Origin: Trametopsis cervina | Taxonomy: Eukaryota; Basidiomycota; Agaricomycetes; Polyporales; Irpicaceae | Reading direction: 5' to 3' | NCBI GenBank assembly: GCA_022385755.1 | Contig: MU278354.1 | Coordinates: 946,805-1,010,804, forward strand | Length of the DNA stretch: 64,000 nt | Shown: positions 36,055 to 45,750 of the stretch, in pieces | Numbering within the stretch: the first letter of the stretch is position 1 | Layout: every line of letters begins with the position of its first letter | Notes under the pieces: generated by a model | Told to the model about the DNA's origin: nothing | Databases searched by the model: none | Seen by the model: only the letters and a program-made list of their open reading frames with translations | Position numbers and translations under genes: made by a program

Positions 36055-37011
36055 AGCTATTGTCGGCGTACACGACGATGAGCGCAAGACAGCTCAATAT
36101 TCTCGATGGCTAGCGCGCTCGCTATACTCCATCACGTGACAGACGCGTCCAGCAATTCGCGATGATACATCTTGGATTCTGGATCGTCCATGCTCAGTTA
36201 TGCACACCCCCATGATATAGCGAATAACATTCCCTCAATTATTATCTCAGGGATATGTCAGTGCGTGCCATGTTTCTCGTGATTGTGAGCACTACTTTGC
36301 GATTCCTTTCGTCGTGCTCAGTGCTGAACTAGTATGAGCCTGAGCTGCACAACACCGCGCCGCTTCATCATCACACCTTACGATGCACATACCGTTGTTT
36401 ATCCAGTGCGGTCGCCTCAATTGGAGGTAGCTCAATCCTTGGTGCCGCGGTGTTGGTTGTAGCCCTGCTGCAGAAATGCCGCCTCAGCGCGGGTTCCCAA
36501 TTCACTCCCGGAGTCGATTTCTAGGAACGCAAGCAGCCACCGGTAAGTGAAATGCCATGCGTGATTGAATTCCATGACTCATAGAGGATGTGTTTTCGGC
36601 TCGAGGGTGCAGCTAATACTGAGCCATCCATTGTCCAGGTTATGTCGCAATCTGGCGCTATATGGCGTACACCGCTCACCAGGTCGCCTCTGTGCATTCT
36701 CGTTCTCACCAAAGCCACAGAAACCTTGATAAGTGTTTCTCTGAATAATGTATCGGCAACTCTCGCTGTACTACATGCCGAAACGGGGGTACGCAGAAGG
36801 TACGTAGACGCTTCCTCTTATCGCAACGCCATAGCATACTGATATTGGCATCGACAGGCTTAGTGTCGTTCGTGCAATACGACGGTCCAATGGCACAATC
36901 TCCATAGCTTCCTACGACAGACATTCACCTGAAAAGTTGCTATATAATGAGCAGTACATGCCATGGAGAACTGTCAGGATCCTGGTCATTTAACGCATCG
37001 CATCCTACTCA
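36055..37011. other. Divergent region, mL38 / dioxygenase
   Basis: About 950 bases between the mL38 start (-) and the dioxygenase start (+). It includes the dioxygenase TATA box near 36,941. A CACGTG-like site lies at 36133-36138 near the mL38 start. No coding feature is supported. Confidence 0.45.
36941..36947 (+). promoter_or_regulatory. TATA box of the TauD-like dioxygenase gene
   Basis: TATATAA about 70 bases before the ATG at 37012. Sequence and spacing both fit a fungal TATA element; no transcript data support it. Confidence 0.55.
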
Positions 37012-38441
37012 ATGGCTCCCTCCGTTTCCGAAATCACGCCTACTCCTGTGGAGAACCTGGCCAGCTCCTTGAAGGCTGCTGTGCTTGAGGAACCAAAGAA
37101 GGTTGACGTGAGTCAACTGAAAAATGTCTGTCGATCCTGTCTAACCAGTTATGATCCACAGAATGGCCCTGCCTACCCAGCATACGTGCCATACTTTGAT
37201 GCCTCAGAGAAGTTCCCTCCCACTCCTATCAGAGGTCGGTTTATCTAATCTCTTTCATTGTTCGGGCTTAACCTGACTCCTATCTAACAGAATTCTCTGA
37301 CCCTGGTCTCCGCGCTGACCCCAAGAAGCCTAACCTGCTGAAGGACGGCGTTACCACGAAGAACATCTCCCCTTACCTCGGCACCATTGTCAACGGCGTG
37401 CAGGTCTCGGAGCTCACCAAGGAGGGCCTTGATGAACTCGCCCTTTTCGTTGCGGAGAGGAAGGTCGTTGCCTTCCGTGACCAGGATTTCAAGGATCTGT
37501 CGCCTGAGAGGCAGATTGAGATCGCTCGGTAAGTCTTGGTAGTACAGGAATGCTCGTTGGATGATTCTTAAGGGTCGTTACAGTCACTTCGGCCCCATTC
37601 AGATCCACCCCACATCTGGCAATGCCAAAGGATTCCCCGAGTTCCACGTTGGTCAGTATCCCAAACTCGTCATTTCCTTGACCAATCCTTATCATGTTCT
37701 GTGACACAGTGTACCGTGATGCTGACCACCAACGCTTCCGCGAGTACCGTGGCATTGACAACCGCACCATCAGGACCAGCTGGCACTCCGATGTCGTACG
37801 TGTTTTCCTCGTCTCTCCAAGACACTTTGCGCTCACATATCCTCATGGCAGTCATACGAGGCTCAGCCCCCGGGCACCACTTTCTTCTGGGTCCTCGAGC
37901 AGCCCGAGAACGGCGGTGGTGACACCCTCTTCTTGTCTCAGGCTGAGGCCTACAAGCGTCTCTCTCCCGAATTCCAAAAGCGTCTCGAGGGTCTCCGCGC
38001 CGTCCACTCTGCCGTCTACCAAGCTGAGTACTCAAGAAAGGCTGGTGGCCCCGTCCGCCGTGAGCCCGTGGAGAGCGAGGTGAGCTCTAAAAATCTCAGA
38101 CTGAGCGCAGCATTGAGACTGACTCCTTCGCTTCGCAGCACCCCGTTGTTCGTGTCCACCCCGTAACAGGCGAGAAGGCTCTGTACGTCAACCCCGGCTT
38201 CACTCGCCGCATTGTTGGCTTCAAGGAGGAGGAGTCAGAGTACCTGCTCAAGTTCCTGTACGACCACATCTCCAAGGGCGCCGACTACCAGATCCGCGCC
38301 ACCTACGAGCCGGGCACCCTCGTCATCTGGGACAACCGTCTGACCGTCCACTCCGCGACTGGCGACTTCCCGTCGGAGCAGAGGAGGCACGCTGTGCGGC
38401 TCACGCCCCAGGCTGAGGTTCCCATCCCCGCCACCGCGTAG
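37012..38441 (+). CDS. TauD-family Fe(II)/2-oxoglutarate-dependent dioxygenase
   Basis: TauD/JLP1-type enzymes oxidise sulfonates or related compounds, often to release sulfite or to activate aryloxy acids. Exons: 37012-37107, 37162-37234, 37291-37528, 37584-37651, 37710-37795, 37852-38079 and 38139-38441; 363 residues. The metal triad is intact: H184 and D186 in TSWHSDVSYE, and H334 in TVHSATGDF. Arg346 or Arg350 (EQRRHAVR) is placed to bind the 2-oxoglutarate carboxylate. GTTFFWVLEQPENGGGDTLF is the usual strand after HxD. GTIVNGVQVSEL and the hydrophobic VVAFRDQDF strand are typical of the N-terminal part. The exact substrate cannot be read from sequence: taurine or other alkylsulfonates are likely, and alpha-ketoglutarate-dependent sulfate-ester or xanthine-type enzymes are less likely. 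Confidence 0.9.
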
Positions 38442-38738
38442 AATAAAAGGAAACAAATTATATTGTAAATGTAGGATTGTTTATGGATCTCTCTCGGATA
38501 GATATTTGGAATAAGCACTGAGCTGTGATGCGACTACTTTGAGATGTGCAAAATTATCCGTACAGCCGTGACCAATGATCTGCATTGCGGTCAATCAGAG
38601 ACTTTCCAATATTTCTTTCGACGATGACTTCGATGACTTCATGCTCAGCGGTTAGTGATGGAGATCTTAGTCGCTGCAGCTCGTACGCGTTCTGGCGTAT
38701 GCCGGCAAGGGTGCTAGCCCAAGCGTACGCGACAGCAC

Positions 38739-39725
38739 TCAGACCGCAAAGACGAGTCTTAGCCCGTGATGGTCACTGCATGGGATGTAGTCGGAATCCT
38801 TGGCGGGCTTGGTCACCTCAATCAGAGGAGGGCGGATGACCTCCAGGTCCTTTGCCTCTACGCCCAACGTTGCAACCTTGTCCAGCCTTCCCGCTCTCAG
38901 TCCATCATCGCGTTTCACGCCCACTCCCCAAGTAGCTCCGCCAGACCCGTCCTCTCCCTGCAACGCGACCCACGCATCCACCAGTCCGTTCTTGTCGAGG
39001 AGTGCATGATCGTCGGAGCTGATGGCGTTGAAGTCTCCGGCGATCAGTCCACCAGCGCATCCGGGTTCACGCAGGAGGCTGGCAAGGATCTTCAGCTGCT
39101 CGGTACGGTAAGGGAGTGCGTCCCCGAGAGAATCGAGATGGACGTTGACGAGACGATAGGCCGTGGCTGGGGTGGACAGGGTGGACGGAGGGATGATGTC
39201 CACAGAGAGCGCACACCTCCCATACTTGCTGGGGAGTTCGACGCTGTAAACAGGACCGAGCATGAACTTGTCCCATCTCTCGACCTCTCCCTTCTCCTCT
39301 CCCTTCTGGGATTCCAGGTCGAAGGCAAAACGGTGGCGAGACAACAATGTCATGTTCGCGAAGGGAACGCCCTCGAACGACATTTGGTCCTGTGCGTCCG
39401 TCACCAGAAAGGCCTCGCGAACTTTCGGGTTGGCTAGGATAGCGGTGTGGACGTCAGACGTGACTTCTTGGAGGAAGACGACGTCGGGACGTTGAAATTC
39501 CTCAAGGATGCCATGGAGAAGTAGTTTAGCTCGTGCGATAGGACGCGAGGAGAAGGCGTCCAAGTTTTGTGTTACGAGAGAGAAGTAGGAGGACCGTGCA
39601 AGTTGCTGCGCTAATTGACTTGGTACGCACCTTGCAGAACATATTGGCACCCACAGCCGGTTGGATGGTTTGAAGATGGAGAGGGTTCGCTCGCAGAGTC
39701 TGCTAGCGACCATGTACACGAGCAC
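38739..39725 (-). CDS. Endonuclease/exonuclease/phosphatase family protein (TDP2-like)
   Basis: A single exon gives 328 residues. Family landmarks appear in order: VTQNLDAF (residues 52-59; Asn that helps bind metal), VVFLQEV (82-88; metal-binding Glu), VNVHLDSLGD (193-202), GDFN (230-233; Asp and Asn at the active site), NGLVDAWV, and SDHHGLR (317-323; catalytic Asp-His). TWGVGV and GRLDKV lie between the last two. The layout resembles tyrosyl-DNA phosphodiesterase 2, which removes trapped Top2 adducts, and there is a Top2 gene 5 kb away, but such neighbours are not functionally linked in fungi as a rule. Related phosphodiesterases and deadenylase-like members remain possible. The first ~30 residues (ERTLSIFKPSNRLWVP) seem part of the domain. 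A start at 39713 is also possible. Confidence 0.78.
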   Translation of the reverse strand: MLVYMVASRLCERTLSIFKPSNRLWVPICSARCVPSQLAQQLARSSYFSLVTQNLDAFSSRPIARAKLLLHGILEEFQRPDVVFLQEVTSDVHTAILANPKVREAFLVTDAQDQMSFEGVPFANMTLLSRHRFAFDLESQKGEEKGEVERWDKFMLGPVYSVELPSKYGRCALSVDIIPPSTLSTPATAYRLVNVHLDSLGDALPYRTEQLKILASLLREPGCAGGLIAGDFNAISSDDHALLDKNGLVDAWVALQGEDGSGGATWGVGVKRDDGLRAGRLDKVATLGVEAKDLEVIRPPLIEVTKPAKDSDYIPCSDHHGLRLVFAV

Positions 39726-40092
39726 GTCGACCGACCATGTATGAGAACTATCGGAGTGCCCGACGTTTGGTGGAGAGCTGGGATGGTGTGGCGTTCAAAG
39801 ATCACGGGATCGTGAAGTCAGCAGCGGAGCTACAACATCTACTCATCCCGTTTGGGCAAATGTCGAGTTCAACTCTCAACCAGTAACATCGACCGCCACA
39901 GTGGACGTACAAAGCATCTGCTAACACATTCTTCCGCAGCTCAACAACGTATACACTACCACGCGATGTAAGTTTGTCTGCTGCTATATCTTTGCCGTGA
40001 CGCATTACTGATCAGCGCTCGGCTCGGTTGACCACAGTCCCTCGTCATCCCTCGCAACATTTAAACTTCAACCTCCTTCTGACGCTTTTAAG
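39726..40092. other. Upstream region of FunK1-like gene A
   Basis: The part from about 39,815 is homologous to the region upstream of gene B (about 41,510-41,700) and, inverted, to that upstream of gene C (about 62,600-62,800). A shared block runs from GCAGCGGAGCTAC to the CACGCGATG. It is therefore a duplicated promoter rather than unique DNA. Confidence 0.6.
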
Positions 40093-41283
40093 ATGTCTCC
40101 CCAGATATCTGACAACTTCCTTGGTTCAGTTCATATTGATGAGTGTGTAGGCGCGTACGTCCCCGCGGCGGACGGCCAGCATGGTGCTCCCGTCGATTCA
40201 GCGGTTACGCAGGGTGATGGTACCGGCTGTGGCTTCCACTTCCTCTCTGATGTGGCGAATGGCATCGATTTATGTGATTCCGAAGGAAGGAAGCAATGTA
40301 CGAAGACGCAGGACCACGCCAACGTACAATACGAGTGTTCTTGGCCGCAAGCATGTCCTCAAGGGCGCGTTCATACTCGCGTTGTACAACAACTTGCACC
40401 CCCGCTGCACTCGGTGCAAGACTCGAAGCAGTTGATACGCGCGATAAGAGAAGTTCTGCAAGGTGCATCGCACGTATCGCAACCTGTGTGCGACAACCTA
40501 TGTGCCGCGGTGTCTTGCTCATTCGAATCAGCAGGTTTGTGGTCATCTGGGACGCGCGATCTGTCGTATTTGGGTGTGGACACTGGCAGCAACATGCGAA
40601 GTGCGAATTCCGAAGAGCTGGTAGACGACTGCGATCATGCCATCACAATACCGCTCAACACTTATGTTATGGTAAGCCTTTGCTTCTGATCCTATTTGTA
40701 CTCGCTCACTGATCTTTTGTAGGGCATCTGGCAGTTTTTCTCGATTAAGACTGTTAGAGAATGGCCGTCCACGAAAGTCCACGGCATTATCGACGACGTC
40801 GAATCGTGCTTCTGGGTGCTCTACTACACGGCAATCCACTACTTTCGCAGATCCTCCGGATACCCCGAGTTGCTACTTTTTGATGAGCATAAGGAGCGAA
40901 TAATAGACGGTGTCATCGTTCGCGTCGGTGGAGTGTTTAAATTCTCTGCTCTCAAATTCGACAGGAAGAGCATGGCCATTTTCGAGAGCCAGCCCATGAC
41001 GCGGGTGATACGCACTTTTTCCTGGGTCATAAGCGACTACAATCCGTTCGATGAAGCAACGGAACAGCCTACGGACGTCACGGATGTCCTGGAAATCTTC
41101 GACAAGGCCCTCGCGAGTGTAGACTGGCCCGAGGACGACGGCGCGGTTGAAAGGCAGTATCCCCAGGGGGAGCTGAGGAATATACCGGCTGTACAACCGT
41201 GGAGCGGCGAACGTTTCACCCATTACACGCGTCTGATGCCCCCCAAGGTGAGAGGGTACGCTGTGCGCGATGGCTTCTCGTGA
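40093..41283 (+). CDS. FunK1-like pseudokinase, short form (gene A)
   Basis: FunK1 is a fungus-specific protein-kinase-like family. Exons 40093-40462, 40535-40671 and 40723-41283 give 355 residues. The N-terminal ~25-40 residues (HIDECVGAYVPAADGQH) match the start of gene B (HEFLDAFLPAVNGQH). The sequence then jumps to GRKQCTKTQ, which in gene B lies about 270 residues later, so the block carrying the ATP-binding lobe (LKDTW) is absent. The catalytic loop also differs: where gene B has LSHRDINTSN, gene A has LSYLGVDTGSN, so His, Arg and Asp are all replaced. The C-lobe is kept: GIWQFFS, DDVESCFWVLYYTAIHYF and DWPEDD. The frame is open across all three exons, so the protein may be made, but it cannot be an active kinase of the usual type. 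Confidence 0.7.
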
Positions 41284-41821
41284 CCTGGACTCCGCAATTG
41301 CTGCTGGACCTTTGCTCGACTACTATGGCCAACCTTATCCGCGAACACTTCAAGTATGCGATGCAGATCCTAACACTTTGATTCAAGTAGTCACCCGGCT
41401 CGGGAGAACCAGATAGAGATGATATTGTATACACGTCTCGTACTACGTATGATACAGAAATTATAGATACGAATGCCAGTCCTTTCATTGCTGGGATTGA
41501 TGTTCAAGATCGCATCGGATTACGAAGTCCGCAGCGGAGCTACGACGTCGTCCCGTTTTAGCAAATCTCGAGTTTGATCCAGTACATCGACCTCTGCACT
41601 GGACGTACTGCATAAAGCGTCCGTGATTACACCTTTCCGCAAGTCGACCACGCTCACACTAACACGCGATGTGAGCGCCGTATGCCCGCCTTTGCCCACG
41701 TCGCGTTACTGACCCCTGGCGCACGACGCTAGTATACGAGAATACGAGACAGTGTTCAAAGCCATCCTTCTCATCGTTCTGCCTCAATCTTCTCGCGGCT
41801 CGTCGGCACCTGCCTCTCCAG
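41284..41821. repeat. Tandem-duplicated flank between genes A and B
   Basis: The first half is the 3' flank of gene A and resembles the 3' flank of gene B (about 44,140-44,245; shared GGAGAACCAGATA and ATAGAT(A/T)CGAATGC). The second half is the promoter block of gene B and resembles that of gene A. Genes A and B with their flanks are therefore units of one direct duplication. No separate gene is seen. Confidence 0.6.
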
Positions 41822-43883
41822 ATGGCGACTTATGCTCCTTCAATCCCTATCCACGAGTTTCTGGACGCGTTTCTGCCTGCGGTGAACGGCCAACATGCCC
41901 CCCGTGTCGATTTCTCCGCCGTCCCTCAGGACGATAAGGTTGCGATGGCCATGGGCGAACCTTTTGTCAGTATCATTCTCTAGTATCCGAGGTTATCGAC
42001 TGATCGCGCGTTGTTTGTGCAGACGGCAGCTGTATCCCAAGCTAATTGTTGTCCGTCGTTCGTCATCGAGCTCATACTAAAGGATCCTGCGAAGCTCTCC
42101 TGGCCTTTGCGCACTTATGGCATCTTTAGCACCGCGATAAGTGACTTGGACACTGAAGACATAATCCGCCGTGTAGCTCTGGTTGACGTCCTTGTTAGTT
42201 TCGAGTGTCAGAGCGCCTATGACGCTAGAAAGCCGGAAGACGAACAAGAAACCCGTCGGGAGGATACTCAGGCAGTAAATACGATAGACATAATTCATCA
42301 CCTCTTTCCGCAAATCATCTACATCAATACCATTATGACGCTGCAGCATCGCACTCACGGCTTCTCCATCTTCATTGTAGGGCGCCGCGCACATGTCGCT
42401 CGATGGCACCACACTGGCAATGTAGTGTCCACCAGCTTCGACTACCACAGCGGAGCGTCGAACTGGCTGGGAGAGTTCTTGTTCCGGTACGCGCACGCTA
42501 CTCCTGCGGTACGCGGCTACGACAGCACCATCCAGCGTGCTCCCGACGCCGACCGGGACACTCGCGTCCAAGCAGCTCATTACTACAAGATGCGGTCTGC
42601 CTGTGACGGCTCGCAACTGGGTCTGGACCGCACGATATACGGCTCGGACGCTGCGTACACAGTGCGTATAAAAGGCAACGAGGAAGACGACCGTGCTCGT
42701 GTGTACGTCGTGCGTGCGCCGTTCACTGGGGTTCGGACTGCGAGAGGATTCCTCGCTTGGGGGCTTCTGGAGCAAGAATTGGTGTGCTTGAAGGATACCT
42801 GGCGCACCGAGGACAGCGGGACGCTATCTGAAGCAGAGGTGTACGATAGGCTGAGGAGCTGTGGTGTCCGATCCTTGCCTGATATCGTGGCTGGCGACGT
42901 CGTTTGTGATCCGGATGGGAGTCGGCAGTACACGAAGACGCAGGAGTGTTTTGGAAGAGAATATGAGAGCTATTGGCCGCAGAAATCGGTTCACGGGCAC
43001 GTTCATCGTCGTTCTGTCCAGCGGCTCACGCTTCCGCTGCAAAATTCAAAACAGCTGATACTAGCGATCAGGGATGTCGTGCGTGGTGCGTCGCGTGTAT
43101 CACGACCAGCGTGCGGCGGCGTCTTACTCATTTATATGAAGCAGCGGCTCTGTGTGCTTCCCAGCCTCAAGACTTATCGCATCGGGACATCAACACGAGC
43201 AACAAAACGCCAGGCGCGAATATTGGAGGGTTCCTAGACGATGCTGATCATGTCACAGCACCATCGCTCAACAAACCTCCACACACTTACATGATGGTAA
43301 GACTTCGCCCACGCTCCTCTGTGTGCCGTCTCACGAATCTTTGCAGGGCACCTGGCAATTTCTCTCGTTTGCGACTGCGACGTGGTGGCCGCCGAAGAAG
43401 GCCCACACCATCGTCGACGACATCGAATCGTGCTTCTGGGTGTTCTACTACATGGCGATTCACTACTTTCCGAGACTCTCTGGATACCCCGACTTGGGCG
43501 CTTTCGAAGAGCGGCAGCCGCGAGAGATGCTATATGGCACCGTTTACCTCGGTGGCGATCTTAAAATGATGACTCTTGGGACCGGGGCAAGTAGCCCCAT
43601 TTTCAAGAGCCAGCCTATGACACGGGCATCACACGCCTTTTCTCGCCTCCTAAAGACCTGCCACCGTTCCTCGGCCGGTCGTTATCTCCTGGGCCACGCC
43701 AGTATGAGGGTGCCCGTGGCCAGGCAGCGGAGCGTGGACGAGGTGATGGAGAAGCTGACGGGCGTCTTGGCGATCTTCGACGAGGCTCTTGCGAGTGCGG
43801 ATTGGCCCGAACACGACGACGCGTTTGCGAAAAGGCGGTATCCGCAGGGGTGTTGCCATGCCTGCTATTATGATAAACCTTAA
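41822..43883 (+). CDS. FunK1-like protein kinase, long form (gene B)
   Basis: Exons 41822-41965, 42023-43085, 43145-43296 and 43347-43883 give 631 residues. The third exon could equally start at 43142, one codon longer. The ATP-lobe lysine lies in ELVCLKDTWR (near 300-310), a block well known in FunK1, with a Glu-rich helix (LSEAEVYDRL) after it. The catalytic loop reads LSHRDINTSN (HRD near 415-417), followed by GGFLDDADH, which takes the place of the usual DFG-type motif (here D-A-D). Then come GTWQFLSF, DDIESCFWVFYYMAIHYF and SADWPEHDD, all typical of the C-lobe of the family. The gene continues in frame to 43883, where its C-terminus differs from that of gene A. Substrates and role are unknown; the family is strongly expanded in mushroom-forming fungi. 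HRD is kept, so activity is possible, though D-A-D is not standard. Confidence 0.8.
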
Positions 43884-45750
43884 CCAGACCCGGCTATTGG
43901 CGCCGGTCAGGTAAGGGGAGACATTGCGCGCGCCGGCATCCGCAGGACGAACGCGTTGGGAATTCTGGCACTCGTCGCGATCTGGACTCTGGGCTTGCTG
44001 TGCTGGTCTTTTTGTCTGATAACTGCGGTCAACATCATCGCCACTCATACTTTGCTGCTTTACTGTACTGCATGGCTTGATCTCTGAAGTGGACAGCTCG
44101 ATACTTGACGCGCAGATACTGAAATTGTGGTTCGGATGCCCATCCAACTCGAGAGAACCAGATATAAATAATAATGTATACATGTTCTGTACAGTAGCAT
44201 AAAAAGCGATCCAGAAATGATAGATTCGAATGCTGGTTCATCATAGCAACGAGAAAATGACTGACACTCGCGGTAGGCAAGCATTCAATGCAGGTGAGTG
44301 AAATGGCCACCTCGTATCACAGTACCCAGAAGGGCAGCCAAGCACCATGATTTGAAATGACCCAGCTAAGAATGCTCCCAGGGTGATGTAAGCCAAGAGC
44401 AGACCAAACGCTCCTGTATTTCTGCGCACAAACCCGCTGTAAACTGTCCCGACGCCCAAGCCCGAAAATACTCGGATACTGGGCAAAGCATGTACCGAGC
44501 GCGGCTCGTCTATATATACCACTCGCGTACACGGCCTCCGCCAGATAATCGATACGGGATGCCTGTTCAGGCCACCACGCGCACGCTGCACACCGCCCGA
44601 TGCGCACCATCCGCCGCGGCGATCACGGGTCAGTGCGCGGGTCGATCGATAACACTCTTGGTTGCTTGTGCACTTGTGCAGAGCCTATGTGCAGTGGTTT
44701 ATCCCGAGCCTCGGAGGCAAAAACGCAAGGGCGGTGGGCGCATGACAAGTGATCCGCTCTGCCAGTTTAGCCTTTACGAAGGGCGCACCCGGAATTTTGG
44801 CGTGATAGGATCCAGCGGCGGGATTTTTTCCTTTGCTGGTCGTGTGCGCTGCTCAGGCGGTGTGACGTTGCATGAGGTTGGCGGGCGGGCGGTGACATGA
44901 GATTTCGTGCCGTTAGACTTTAGGCTGTTGAGGCAAGGTTCGGAATGCTGGGTAAGGCGATGTCTACAATGGGAGGTGGCTTGTGCGATGAACAACGACG
45001 GACGTCAGGTATGCTTAGCGTCGTGTTTGTGGGCTCCAGGGACGTCCTTCCATGCGAACTTGTGTCTCCACGTATGAGCTCGGGCGACGTAAGACCTGGA
45101 AGCGAAGCGAAGACGCAGTAAATCCGATATGGTGTAGACGAACCATAAAGCTTGACGCCACAGCGCACTCCAACCGAAGAAGACTCGCAAGGTCCTTCCG
45201 ACAAGTCTTCCACGATTGGGATTAGCAGGCTTGCTTCCGTCCGAACGAGGAACGTCAACGGGATCTACGCGTGTCCTGCCCTGCCATGCTAAGATAAAGA
45301 TGCACCGCCGATGCATCCGCTTCTAGTGCACCTGCACCGATCGCGCTTCCATGCGCTCACGACACCGAGCTCGCCTACCGAGCACACTGCCATGCAAAAC
45401 CTTGGTTGATGCGCGACACTGTTGGGCCGAGGACCGATCGTAGCGAGATGCATCCTGCGGTGAGTGATCCAGCCGAGAAAAGAAACATGTGAATTTGGAA
45501 GAAGACTACCCGGTAATGGCGAACGACGTTGGCTGAGCTCGACACCGCCATTGCCGAGCAAGTCCGTCGGTAATGTTGTTCCGCACCCGAGAGGATGAAT
45601 TCGCTCACTGCCCCGAGAAAAAAAGGAAACATGAGGATGTCTTCCGCAGACTTGCTGTGCGTCGACCCGGGACAACGTAGCGGCGTGAAGCAACTCGCAC
45701 CGCAGTGAATCAGCCCGAGAAAGTCGTGCGTTGGCACTGCCTGAATCATC
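43884..45750. other. Non-coding part of the left inverted arm
   Basis: No gene is supported. The part at about 44,270-44,900 is mirrored at 59,450-60,060 and has a TATATATA site (near 44,510), the string CAGTTTAGCCTTTACGAAGG and a GC-rich end. About 44,930-45,320 is mirrored at 59,010-59,360. About 45,420-45,760 contains degenerate repeats with a TTCTCGG...GGTGCG pattern. Open frames exist on both strands but differ between the two copies, which argues against coding. Confidence 0.55.

Larger units (their letters stand above)
39815..45750 (+). repeat. Left arm of a large imperfect inverted duplication
   Basis: The segment reappears in reverse complement at about 58,400-64,000. Matching landmarks keep an almost constant coordinate sum of about 104,315: the third exon of genes A/D (40723-41283 with 63034-63594, both 561 bases), the second exon (both 137), the third exon of B/C (43145-43296 with 61019-61170, both 152), a TATATATA site (about 44,510 with 59,805) and a GATGCACCGCCGATGCAT site (about 45,300 with 59,030). 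By eye I count about 17 mismatches in the first ~210 bases of the A/D third exon, with greater divergence and indels beyond the kinase genes. The outer limit of the mirrored arm lies past the window end. Confidence 0.85.
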
